Position numbers and translations under genes: made by a program | The notes under the pieces: model-generated | What the model was told of the DNA's origin: nothing | Database searches by the model: none | What the model saw: only the letters and a program-made list of their open reading frames with translations | Assembly (NCBI GenBank): GCA_016209705.1 | Contig: JACQVR010000057.1 | Span: forward strand, 1-37,875 | Direction: 5' to 3' | Length of the DNA: 37,875 bases | DNA from: Planctomycetota bacterium | GTDB taxonomy: Bacteria > Planctomycetota > MHYJ01 > JACPRB01 | Shown here: piece by piece, positions 15,178 through 21,878 of the stretch | How the letters are laid out: every line of letters starts with the position of its first letter | Position numbering within the stretch: position 1 is the first letter of the stretch

Positions 15178-15553
15178 GGTACGGAAGGCGCTCACCGTAG
15201 GTCTCTCTATATAGAGGGACTTTGTGGGCCAACAGATTCGGCAAGGGTGAGATCTTTGGGATTTGCGCACGAAAATGCGAACGTTTCGAAGGTCGAAACG
15301 CTCCGTACCTAATGGATTGATCGTTCTTTGAGTCCGCCGGGGGCGAAAGCTCGCGGCGGGAAAACTGGGATCCTCCCAGCGCCGTCCTGGGAGCAAATTT
15401 TCTGCCCGACGATGGCGCGATCCTTGGATCGCCTCGGACAGTATCGCGGGCCTCCGCCAAGTATTACCGGCCCGCTTTTCGCCGCCGATCCGGCATGGCC
15501 GTTGCTCGATGGCCGCGGATCGGAACGGCTTTTGCGGCTCCATTTGCGGAGCC
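15178..15553 (+). ncRNA. Densely structured non-coding region, possible RNA gene
   Basis: No gene, but a chain of strong stems on the plus strand. GGTACGGA (15178-15185) pairs with TCCGTACC (15302-15309), enclosing CGCA-CGAAAA-TGCG (15266-15279) and CGTTTCGA-AGG-TCGAAACG (15282-15300). Then come an 11-position stem with one G-G mismatch closed by a GAAA tetraloop (15334-15359), CTCCCAG/CTGGGAG (15373-15393), GCGATCC-TT-GGATCGC (15417-15432), GCGGGCC/GGCCCGC followed by TTTTC (15446-15480), CCGATCCG/CGGATCGG (15485-15523), and GGCTCC/GGAGCC (15536-15553). The GNRA loop and T-run argue for the plus strand. The rest of the gap to 15795 holds nothing else I recognise. Could instead be a repetitive extragenic element. 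Confidence 0.4.
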
Positions 15554-15795
15554 AATTCGAAATGCCTTGATCGACTTGCAGTAGAACATGGGTGGCCTCG
15601 CCACCTTCAACCGGGATTCGTTCCCACCCTATCATTTCGTCGGCACGTGACCGTCTTCATCACCTTCCGATACCGTCAGCTCAAATGAAGAATTGATTTT
15701 TTTCTCCTTTCCACCTTCCGATCCCGGTTTCTCCCGCCGCGGCTCCGCCTCCGTTCGACTCCAAGCGATCGTGGAAGGAATCGAAAGGAGAAACG

Positions 15796-16260
15796 ATGAA
15801 GTCCAAATGGATCGACGAGATCCTGGCTCATATCCACACCGCCAGGAACTGGATACATAAGGAGTTCAAGCTCCAAACCGCCGACGTCGAGGATATCGTT
15901 CAGGACGTGCTCCTGGCGATCCTGGAAGCCGCACCCCCTCGCATCGAGTATCCCAAGACCTACTTCTTCCGTGCCTGCTGGAGGCGGGCCAGAAAGCTCA
16001 AGGAGGAGCGGGCTCAGGGAGTTCCCACCGAACCTCTGGAGATGGCCGAGAATGTGCTGGCGCGCTCGCCCGGCCGATGGTCACTCGAGCCAGACGATCC
16101 GATTCTGAACCGGCTGACCCCGGCAGAGCGCGAAATCGCCATGCGGGTCGCCCTCGGGTACACCCTGGAGGAGGCCGCGGCCGAGCTCGGCATCCCGGCA
16201 TCGACGGCCCGGCGTCGGCTCCACACGGCGCGCCGGTCCCTCAACCGAAAGAGCGCGTGA
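15796..16260 (+). CDS. RNA polymerase sigma-70 family factor (ECF-like)
   Basis: 154 residues, AAAGGAG 7 bases before the ATG. Region 2: IHKEFKLQTADVEDIVQDVL with the D-x-E-D-I-V-Q-D-V core for core-polymerase binding, then YPKTYFFRACWRRARKLKEE (promoter melting and -10 contact side). Region 4: LTPAEREIAMRVALGYTLEE, then AAAELGIPASTARRRLHTAR, a canonical -35 recognition HTH. Region 3 is missing, as in ECF factors, and no anti-sigma gene follows. It lies 14 bases upstream of an AlpA-like excisionase gene and next to a tRNA attachment point, so it probably serves the mobile element rather than a stress response. Its promoter targets are unknown. Confidence 0.88.
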   Translation: MKSKWIDEILAHIHTARNWIHKEFKLQTADVEDIVQDVLLAILEAAPPRIEYPKTYFFRACWRRARKLKEERAQGVPTEPLEMAENVLARSPGRWSLEPDDPILNRLTPAEREIAMRVALGYTLEEAAAELGIPASTARRRLHTARRSLNRKSA

Positions 16261-16274
16261 GAGGAGGTGGAAAG

Positions 16275-16469
16275 ATGAAGGAGCTGTCGGAACACCACGA
16301 ACTTTGGACGGTCGCGGAGTTCGCAACCTATCTCCGCGTGACGGTCGGAGCGGCTCGAGCGATGATCCGGCGAAGCCAGGTTCCCACCAAGGCGGTCGTT
16401 CGGATCGGCCGGCGAATCCGGCTGAAGAGCGGAGAGATCCGAAGATGGGTCGATCAACGAGCAGCATGA
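16275..16469 (+). CDS. AlpA/excisionase-like HTH protein
   Basis: 64 residues, with GAGGAGGTGG 4 bases before the ATG. LWTVAEFATYLRVTVGAARA, then MIRRSQVPTKAVVRIGRRIR and LKSGEIRRWVDQRAA form the MerR-like winged helix of excisionase family proteins: W-T-V-x-E-x-A-x-Y-L, a recognition helix, a V-x-x-x-x-x-I-x-R-R-x-R-x wing, and a terminal x-x-I-x-x-W. Such proteins bind att DNA to direct excision. Stop and next start overlap (ATGA at 16466). Together with the sigma factor and the tRNA-Thr just downstream, it points to an integrative element; no tyrosine integrase is present in the window. Confidence 0.85.
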   Translation: MKELSEHHELWTVAEFATYLRVTVGAARAMIRRSQVPTKAVVRIGRRIRLKSGEIRRWVDQRAA

Positions 16470-16714
16470 AACTTCTGTTTCTTTCCCTATTCAGCGCCGC
16501 CGTGGCGCGGCGCGATTTCGTTTTGCGCCTCGCGCGCAAGAAAGGAGGTGCGACCGTGGATTCATCGCGGTCGAGCTATGTTCGCAAGGTCCGGCGGAAG
16601 GGCCGCATTACTGTACGTCTGACTGTACGCCTCGTATTGAAGGCGGATTCGCAGAGCACCCCTTCCGTAAGGCTTTGGGTTGTAAGAGGAAGTGGAGCCG
16701 GGAATGGGATTTGA
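16466..16714 (+). pseudogene. Truncated ORF ending inside the tRNA-Thr gene
   Basis: 82 residues from the ATG at 16466 (overlapping the excisionase stop), or 52 from GTG 16556, which has an excellent AAAGGAGGTG and is the better start. The product from there is basic (MDSSRSSYVRKVRRKGRITV and then RLTVRLVLKADSQS). Its last seven codons (SGAGNGI) and stop are antisense to the 3' end of the tRNA gene. An integrase N-terminus commonly follows an excisionase here, so I infer that the body of an integrase or similar gene was cut off at the attachment point and the frame now ends by chance in the tRNA. The family cannot be shown from what remains. Confidence 0.4.
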
Positions 16715-16767
16715 ACCCACAACCCCCGCTTTACGAAAGCGGTGCTCTACCGTTGAGCTATCCCGGC
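16693..16767 (-). tRNA. tRNA-Thr (anticodon CGT)
   Basis: A full cloverleaf on the minus strand: acceptor GCCGGGA/TCCCGGC, D arm GCTC/GAGC, anticodon stem CCGCT/AGCGG with loop TTCGTAA (anticodon CGT, codon ACG), T arm GTGGG-TTCAAAT-CCCAT, discriminator T and an encoded CCA (16695-16693). It is driven by a near-consensus promoter at 16783-16810. Its 3' end faces the mobile region, as expected when a tRNA gene serves as an attachment site. Confidence 0.97.
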
Positions 16768-16782
16768 GAATGGGAGCGGGGG

Positions 16783-16810
16783 ATTATATCAAGCGGTAGG
16801 ATATAGTCAA
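16783..16810 (-). promoter_or_regulatory. Sigma-70 promoter of tRNA-Thr
   Basis: On the minus strand: TTGACT (16810-16805), 16-base spacer, TATAAT (16788-16783). The -10 box is a perfect match and the -35 box matches 5/6. The tRNA 5' end follows 15 bases after the -10 box. Confidence 0.8.
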
Positions 16811-17136
16811 AAAAACCGCTCGCAGCGCCTAAAGGACCGCCAGAGGCGCCTTCGCCAGACTTGGGTTCTCTTGCTCCGCCGGCTCCGCCGTCGCCATGTG
16901 GCACAACGCCATCAGCGTCCAGCCCGTCTGCGCGAGGTGTGGATGCCGGAAATCGCTCATCACACCACGAGGCCTCCACCCGGGGAAATTCCGCGAAAAC
17001 CGGAGGTTTCGGCCATTAGAAAGGGCGACATCCTATTACTCGAGCCATTTCTATGCGGATGCAATACCCGTTGCCCGCGCGCCACGGTTGGGCTATGGTA
17101 GGGTGCTTTCGAAACCTCAAGCGGAGCCGAATCTCT
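16811..17136. other. Intergenic stretch between tRNA-Thr and the zinc-ribbon gene
   Basis: About 325 bases. Short frames on both strands are unsupported. It contains the left copy of the hairpin-CATTAGAAA repeat (16994-17022). The promoter for the gene at 17137 should lie here; I could not assign one securely. Confidence 0.4.
16994..17022 (+). repeat. Dispersed hairpin-CATTAGAAA repeat, copy 1
   Basis: CGAAAACC-GGA-GGTTTCG (hairpin with one bulged A) followed by GCCATTAGAAA. The copy at 29559-29587 has CGAAACC-GAG-GGTTTCG followed by GACATTAGAAA. Confidence 0.5.
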
Positions 17137-17517
17137 ATGGCACATCGTTCGCGAATGCAATTGCAGAAGTTCCCCTGCAACCACCGCGGCTTCGGCAAGT
17201 ACTGTCACTTTTGCAAAGACGTCGCCGCCGGCAAACCGGTCGGACGCAAGACGGTCAAGACGGCGGAAGGCCAGACCGTCGCCTTCGCGGACGCCAAACC
17301 GCGCATGTGGAAGAAGGCGAAGTGCCCCTTCTGCGGCGGATCGCGCGTCAAGAAGAACGAGATCAACGCGTTTTCCGCCCTCGACGCGTTCGAGTATTCG
17401 TGCACCAGCTACGAGTGCGGCAAGCAATTCAACTCGGATCAGGTGAAGGAATACGACGAAGTCGAGGTCAAACAGAGTCGAGGACCCGTCGAAAGATACA
17501 ATCGATTGACGGATTAG
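17137..17517 (+). CDS. Zinc-ribbon protein of unknown function
   Basis: 126 residues; ATG 17137 is favoured because GGAG lies about 10 bases upstream and the basic start MAHRSRMQLQKF runs straight into the first metal site. Site one: FPCNHRGFGKYCHFCKD (Cys/His plus C-x-x-C). Site two: AKCPFCGGSRVKKNEIN with the partner Cys pair in YSCTSYECGKQF. Two zinc-binding knuckles separated by a basic linker suggest nucleic-acid or protein binding. The C-terminus is charged. It is convergent with the rhomboid gene and overlaps its 3' end by four bases. I do not recognise a named family; it looks like a core lineage-specific gene. Confidence 0.8.
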   Translation: MAHRSRMQLQKFPCNHRGFGKYCHFCKDVAAGKPVGRKTVKTAEGQTVAFADAKPRMWKKAKCPFCGGSRVKKNEINAFSALDAFEYSCTSYECGKQFNSDQVKEYDEVEVKQSRGPVERYNRLTD

Positions 17518-18152
17518 CGCTTCGGTCTTTCCTTCCCGAAGAGGCGCAAGATCAGCGCCACCGCGAAACCGAACGCGAATCCTCCCAGGTGCGCCAGGAC
17601 CGCGACGTTGGTGGTCGCTCCGTTCATCGATTCCCATGCCAGTAGCCCCTGCATCACCAGCCACAGCAGGATCGCGTTCCACGACGGCGCCGTGAACGTG
17701 GCCATGAAAAAGAGCACCAGGAACTTGATCCGGCTCGTGGGAAAAAAGACGAGATAGGCGCCCAGCACGCCGGAAATCGCCCCCGACGCGCCGATCGTGG
17801 GGACATGCGGAGCGGCCGTCGTCACAACATGCGCCAGCGAACCGGCGACGCCGGCCGCCAGGTAGAAGACGACATACGCTCCATGGCCGAGGCGATCCTC
17901 GACATTGTCGCCCGCGATCCAGAGAAACAGCATGTTGCCGAAGAGATGCCAGAGGTCCGCGTGCAGGAACATCGACGTGATCAGGGTCTTCAGCTCCCAG
18001 CGCGCGGGCACGAGCGCGTAGACCTCGACCACGTGGTCCGGTCGCGGCGATTGGACGGCCAGGAAGAACGCCGCGACATTCGCCGCGAGCAAGGCATAGT
18101 TGACGAAGGGAACGGTATGTCGCTTGTTGATGTCGCCGATGGGGATGATCAC
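17514..18152 (-). CDS. Rhomboid-family intramembrane serine protease
   Basis: 212 residues, from a GTG at 18152 that overlaps the dus stop (GTGA). Six hydrophobic segments are visible, with the family signatures WHLFGNMLFLW (oxyanion Asn73), GASGAISGVLGAYLVFFP (nucleophile Ser123 in TM4) and VAVLAHLGGFAFGFAV (catalytic His188 in TM6). Rhomboids cleave membrane proteins within or near their membrane segments. The longer frame upstream of GTG overlaps dus in another frame and is Arg-rich, so it is rejected. Overlap with dus suggests translational coupling; the substrate is unknown. Confidence 0.95.
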   Translation of the reverse strand: MIIPIGDINKRHTVPFVNYALLAANVAAFFLAVQSPRPDHVVEVYALVPARWELKTLITSMFLHADLWHLFGNMLFLWIAGDNVEDRLGHGAYVVFYLAAGVAGSLAHVVTTAAPHVPTIGASGAISGVLGAYLVFFPTSRIKFLVLFFMATFTAPSWNAILLWLVMQGLLAWESMNGATTNVAVLAHLGGFAFGFAVALILRLFGKERPKR

Positions 18153-19171
18153 GCGGCCTCCGCAGGCTCCCCGGCATCGCTTTCGGCCGGCCCGCGCGCC
18201 TCCAGCTCCGCGACCATCACCTTCACGTCCGCGGGCGTTTCGATCCGGCCGGCCCGGCGGCGGAGTTCCGCGCCGCCGGTCACGCCGCAGATATACCACA
18301 TCGCGACGCGCCGCGCGCGCAGGCAGGCGTGCACGTCTCCATACAGCGAGCGCATGAGCTCGAAATGTTCGGCGAGAACCGCCGCGCGCTCCGGCGGCCG
18401 AGGCTTCGGCGGGCGCGCGCCTCCGGACAGCGCCGCGCGGACTTCCTCATAGATCCACGGATAGCCCAGCGCTCCGCGGGCGACCATCACGCCGTCGCAG
18501 CCGGTGGCCCGCACCATGCGGGCGGCATCCTCTCCGCCGCGGATGTCGCCGTTGCCGAACACCGGAATCGAGACCGCCTCCTTCACCCGGCGGATGGCTT
18601 CATGGTTCGACATTCCCCGATAGAGCTGCGTCCGCGTCCGGCCATGCGCCGTGATGGCGGCGGCGCCGCTGGCCTGGGCCGTCCGCGCGACCGCCAGGAA
18701 ACGCTCGTCGTCGCCCTCCTCGAATCCGGTCCGCATCTTGATCGTCACCGGGACGCGGACGGCGGCGACCATCGCGTCCAGAATGCGGCCGACCTGATCG
18801 GGCTCCTTCAGCAGCGCCGAACCGCACTGTTCCTTCACGACCTTGTTCACGGGACATCCAAGATTGAGATCGATGACGTCCGCTCCCCGCGCCTCGATGC
18901 GGCGCGCCGCCTCCGCCAACAGGGCGGGATCGCGTCCCAGCAGTTGCATGCCCAGGGGATGATCGTTCGCGTCGGTCACCAGCATGGCCCGCGTGCGCTC
19001 GTTGCCCTCGATCACCGCCCGGGCCTTGACCATCTCGCAGAACGCCAGCGCGCAGCCGAACTTGCGCGCGATGCGGCGATAGGCCAGGTCGGTACACCCG
19101 GCCATGGGCGATTGGAGCACCGCCGGGAGAGGTGGAGATGAGGAAGATGGGGAGCTATAGTTCAACGCCAT
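18149..19171 (-). CDS. tRNA-dihydrouridine synthase (Dus family)
   Basis: 340 residues in a FMN-binding TIM barrel. Motifs: VLQSPMAGCTDLAYRRIARK (N-terminal FMN phosphate side), MQLLGRDPALLAEAARR, IDLNLGCPVNKVVKEQCGSA with the catalytic Cys in N-x-G-C-P, TIKMRTGFEEG, AITAHGRTRTQLYRG, PVFGNGDIRGGEDAARM and DGVMVARGALGYPWI. The enzyme reduces uridines in tRNA D-loops using NADPH and FMN. The start at 19171 adds a Ser/Pro-rich leader before the barrel; a GTG at 19120 directly before LQSPMAG is a tempting shorter start, and would leave room for the maf promoter, whose gene begins only 16 bases away on the other strand. Which Dus subtype (A, B or C) is not decided. Confidence 0.95.
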   Translation of the reverse strand: MALNYSSPSSSSPPLPAVLQSPMAGCTDLAYRRIARKFGCALAFCEMVKARAVIEGNERTRAMLVTDANDHPLGMQLLGRDPALLAEAARRIEARGADVIDLNLGCPVNKVVKEQCGSALLKEPDQVGRILDAMVAAVRVPVTIKMRTGFEEGDDERFLAVARTAQASGAAAITAHGRTRTQLYRGMSNHEAIRRVKEAVSIPVFGNGDIRGGEDAARMVRATGCDGVMVARGALGYPWIYEEVRAALSGGARPPKPRPPERAAVLAEHFELMRSLYGDVHACLRARRVAMWYICGVTGGAELRRRAGRIETPADVKVMVAELEARGPAESDAGEPAEAA

Positions 19172-19186
19172 CTCCGGACCTCCGCC

Positions 19187-19756
19187 ATGAGACTGATCCT
19201 CGCGTCCGCGTCCGCCGCCCGGCGCGATCTTCTCCGCCGCGCCGGGATTCCCTTCGAAACGTCACCCTCGAAAGTTCGAGAGCGGCGCCGGGGAGCGTCC
19301 CTGCGCGAGCTCGTGCTCGACAACGCAATGCGCAAGGCGCGCGCGGCGGCGCGCCGCCACCCCGGCCGCTGGATCCTGGCCGCGGACACGCTGATCGAAT
19401 ACGCGGGGAGGATATACGGGAAACCCTCCAGCCGCAAGGCCGCGGTCGAAACCCTTTCCAAATTGGCCGGACGCCCCCACGTGCTGGCCACGGGCGTCGT
19501 CCTGATGCGCGGGCGACGCGTCCTTCGGACCGTCGTGCGCTCGAAGGTGCGCGTGCGCCGGCTGGACGCGGCCGCCATCCGGCGCATCCTGGGCCGGCAA
19601 GATCCCACGCGCTTCGCGGGAGGATACTCCATCGCCGAGAAACGCGATCCGTTGATCGAGCGCATCGAGGGGTCGTTCACCAACGTCGTGGGATTGCCGA
19701 TGGAATGGCTGAGGCGGCGCCTGAAAAACTTGAAGCTGGTAGCTCGAAGCTTGTAG
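19187..19756 (+). CDS. maf: Maf-family nucleotide pyrophosphatase
   Basis: 189 residues, the usual Maf length. N-terminal LILASASAARRDLLRRAGIP (S-x-S-x-x-R substrate loop), ILAADTLIEYAGRIYGKPSS (the D-T catalytic region with the downstream G-K-P), and DPTRFAGGYSIAEKRDPLIE followed by IEGSFTNVVGLPMEWL, the conserved A-G-x-Y-x-I and G-x-x-x-N-V-x-G-L-P blocks. Maf proteins hydrolyse non-canonical or modified nucleoside triphosphates to protect nucleic acids. The last codons lie inside a large inverted repeat (19744-19813). Divergent from dus with 15 bases between start codons. Confidence 0.95.
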   Translation: MRLILASASAARRDLLRRAGIPFETSPSKVRERRRGASLRELVLDNAMRKARAAARRHPGRWILAADTLIEYAGRIYGKPSSRKAAVETLSKLAGRPHVLATGVVLMRGRRVLRTVVRSKVRVRRLDAAAIRRILGRQDPTRFAGGYSIAEKRDPLIERIEGSFTNVVGLPMEWLRRRLKNLKLVARSL

Positions 19757-19813
19757 CTGGTAGCTGGAAGCTCGTAGCCAGTCTGGCTTCCAGCTACCAG
19801 CTACCAGCTTCGA
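19744..19813. repeat. 28-bp inverted repeat between convergent maf and rlmB-like genes
   Basis: Arms 19744-19771 and 19786-19813 match over 28 bp with one mismatch, separated by 14 bases. The arms consist of tandem GTAGCTG/GAAGCT units. The left arm covers the last maf codons and the right arm encodes the last codons of the SPOUT methyltransferase. Position and strength fit a bidirectional terminator, although no T-run follows. Confidence 0.75.
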
Positions 19814-20541
19814 ACTTTCCGCTGCCTCATCGCCTCCGCCAGCGCCACCGCGGCGGCATGGGTCAGGGAGAGCGTCGCCGCGCCGGGCCGCGTCGGGATC
19901 GACATCCGGCGCGAGCAGACCGCCCGCACCGCGCCGGAAATGCCGCGCTTTTCCCCGCCGATGACGATCACCGTGGGAGCGGCCAAGTCCGTCTCGTACA
20001 TCGTCTTGACGGCGTTTCCCAGGCACGCCACGATCTGAAGGCCCGCCTCTCTCAGACGATCGAGGAGATGGACGCCGTCGAAGACGACGAGATCCATCCG
20101 TTCGAACGCGCCGGACGACGCCCGCGATACTTCCGTTTCGTCGAAATCCCAGGCGCGACGCCGCACGAGGACCGCGTGCGCGCCCAGCGCTTCCGCGCTG
20201 CGCAGCGCCTGGCCGAGATGCTTGGGGTCGTCCACGCCGTCCAAGAGCAGCAGCAAGGGAGGTTCCGGCGCGCGCCGTACGGAATCAAGCAACGCCTCGG
20301 GAGGGGTAAAGGCCCGCGCTTCGCAAACGGCGAGCACCCCGCCGTGCGTCCTGCCGTGCGCGAGCCGCTCGATCGCTTCGGTCGCGACATGCCGCACGCC
20401 GACGCCCCGACGGCGGGCGAGCCGGACGATCTCCTCCACCTTTTCGGGTTTGGCCGCCCGGCTGACGAGGATCTCCAGGAACTTTCGCTTTCCCGCCTGA
20501 AGCGCGGCGAGGATGGATGGTCGCCCCTCGATATGCGTCAC
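19801..20541 (-). CDS. TrmH/SpoU-family RNA 2'-O-methyltransferase (RlmB-like)
   Basis: 246 residues from GTG 20541 (AAGGGTG upstream; the frame runs further back without support). N-terminal substrate-binding domain: VTHIEGRPSILAALQAGKRK and ARRRGVGVRHVATEAIERLA, then AHGRTHGGVLAVCEA, as in RlmB. SPOUT knot: DGVDDPKHLGQALRSAEALG (motif 1, with His where the family has Asn), VIVIGGEKRGISGAVRAVC (motif 2) and MSIPTRPGAATLSLTHAAAV (motif 3, with Thr-His where Asn is normal). RlmB methylates G2251 of 23S rRNA. Substituted motif-1 and motif-3 residues leave activity uncertain. Convergent with maf. Confidence 0.9.
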   Translation of the reverse strand: MTHIEGRPSILAALQAGKRKFLEILVSRAAKPEKVEEIVRLARRRGVGVRHVATEAIERLAHGRTHGGVLAVCEARAFTPPEALLDSVRRAPEPPLLLLLDGVDDPKHLGQALRSAEALGAHAVLVRRRAWDFDETEVSRASSGAFERMDLVVFDGVHLLDRLREAGLQIVACLGNAVKTMYETDLAAPTVIVIGGEKRGISGAVRAVCSRRMSIPTRPGAATLSLTHAAAVALAEAMRQRKVRSW

Positions 20542-20767
20542 GCTCGCACCCTTCGGGCGTTCGCTTCGGAAACAGCGGCTCCCCCGCCGGTTTGTCTGAT
20601 GGCGTGGAGAACCGGCGGGGTCAAACGCCATTTCCAGAAGCGGGCCGGGTTTGAGCTGCCGCTTTCAAGCGGAATAGTTCCGGCCCCAAAGGGCGGTACT
20701 TGTTTACGTTGGTCGGTCAGATGGGACCACCTGACTCCAAGCTCCGAGCTTCAAGCTCCAAGCTTCT
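20542..20767. other. Intergenic stretch with short repeats
   Basis: 226 bases. Contains CCGCTT-TC-AAGCGG and a GTCAG/CTGAC hairpin, then a run of AGCTC/AGCTT microrepeats at about 20739-20766 related to the arms of the inverted repeat at 19744. No gene. Confidence 0.45.
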
Positions 20768-21781
20768 TCACTTCACCTTCGTCATCCGCCCGAAGATCTT
20801 GTGCTTCTTGAACTCGTCCAGGATTTTTTGCGCTTCGTTCCTGGGGATGTTCTTGGCGATGGGAATCACCAGACGGGTCGTCAGCGCGCGGGCTTCCTGA
20901 AGCTGGATTTTCTTGTACAAGCTGATCAGCTCGGCCGCCTTTTCCTGCCGGCTGCGATCGATGATTTTCGAGAGGAAGACGTTATAGAGATCACCCTCCG
21001 GCTCCGGAAGCGGCTGAGGCTCCTCCGCGGGGGCCGTCTCGGCGGGCGCTTCCACCGTTTCCGGAGGGGGTGCCTCCGGGGGAATCACCGGTTCCAGAGA
21101 AGGCTCCTCCATGGGCATGACCGGTTCCAGTCCCTCGATGTGGATGTCGGGCAAATTCTCCGCAGGCTCGAACGACGCTTCCAAGGGGCTCGGAAACGAT
21201 TCCACATCGGCGCCGCCGCGCGGCTTCTCTTCTTCTTCCAGGAGCATGGGTGCGGGCTCGCCTTCGGAAGGTTCCAAGACGGCCAGATCTCCGGGCTCCG
21301 CCGCCACGTCCAGCGGCTCCGCGGGCTCCGCTCGACCCGACGCGTTGCCGGAAGGCGCCGCGCGTCCCGCGGATGTAGGACCTAACCGCTTGAAGAGAAA
21401 CGTCTCGCCGCACGAGGGGCACACGAATGCGTGGTCTTCCCAGTCGAACGCCGGTTTCAAGGCGCGGCCGGTGGCGGCCACGGTGAACAAAGGGCGTATC
21501 GGCCAGTTCAGCTTGGGCAGCTTCTTCGGAACGTCGACGGTGACGCGGAATTCGATTCCCTTGCCGGAGAGCTCCTTCAGCTTCGGCGTGATGGAGCGCA
21601 TTTCGGCTTTGCTGAGCCCCTTGACGAACAAGATGGGGGCGCTCTTGACTACCTGGAGGGCGACAGCCTCGTCCAGATGGAATACGCGTGCCAGCTCCCG
21701 AGCGGCGGATTCGAGCGTGGACGGCTCCGCGTGCTCAACGATCACGTTGAAATCGACTTCTTCCGGCTCGGTCGCGGCCAT
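20768..21781 (-). CDS. Protein with two L7/L12-CTD/ClpS-like domains, a zinc knuckle and an acidic linker
   Basis: 337 residues. N-terminal domain (about 8-85): DFNVIVEHAEPSTLESAARE, then VALQVVKSAPILFVKGLSKA and ELSGKGIEFRVTVD, which follows the ribosomal L7/L12 C-terminal fold pattern (L-x-x-V-K-x-A-P-x-x-V-K-x-x-S-K-x-E). A single C-P-S-C pair follows (HAFVCPSCGETFLFKR), then about 140 residues of Glu/Pro/Ala-rich linker. C-terminal domain (about 275-337): LISLYKKIQLQEARALTTRL, VIPIAKNIPRNEAQKILDEF, again with the L12 pattern. Related proteins seem confined to Planctomycetota-like genomes as far as I know. It is probably cytoplasmic; a role in protein-protein interaction is inferred. No catalytic motif. 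Confidence 0.75.
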   Translation of the reverse strand: MAATEPEEVDFNVIVEHAEPSTLESAARELARVFHLDEAVALQVVKSAPILFVKGLSKAEMRSITPKLKELSGKGIEFRVTVDVPKKLPKLNWPIRPLFTVAATGRALKPAFDWEDHAFVCPSCGETFLFKRLGPTSAGRAAPSGNASGRAEPAEPLDVAAEPGDLAVLEPSEGEPAPMLLEEEEKPRGGADVESFPSPLEASFEPAENLPDIHIEGLEPVMPMEEPSLEPVIPPEAPPPETVEAPAETAPAEEPQPLPEPEGDLYNVFLSKIIDRSRQEKAAELISLYKKIQLQEARALTTRLVIPIAKNIPRNEAQKILDEFKKHKIFGRMTKVK

Positions 21782-21878
21782 CCGGGGCTCCTCGAAATTA
21801 CGCGTCCTGGACAGAGCGTTCTTTCATACCTTGAAAGCGTCGCAATCTATCATCGCCCTAACCTGAAGTCCAGAACGT

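Noticed and set aside
15119..15224. Two short similar units (CAATAGAGGGACT and TATAGAGGGACT), possible CRISPR or iteron array
   Set aside because: Only two imperfect units, no regular spacers and no cas or rep gene nearby.
15309..15635. 108-codon minus-strand frame with protein-like start (VEGGEATHVLLQVDQGI)
   Set aside because: The rest covers the multi-hairpin region and is low complexity, with no Shine-Dalgarno. A short eroded coding remnant near 15560-15635 cannot be excluded.
19132..20811. 559-codon plus-strand open frame across maf and rlmB
   Set aside because: Shadow frame passing through the inverted repeat; both underlying genes have clear families in other frames.
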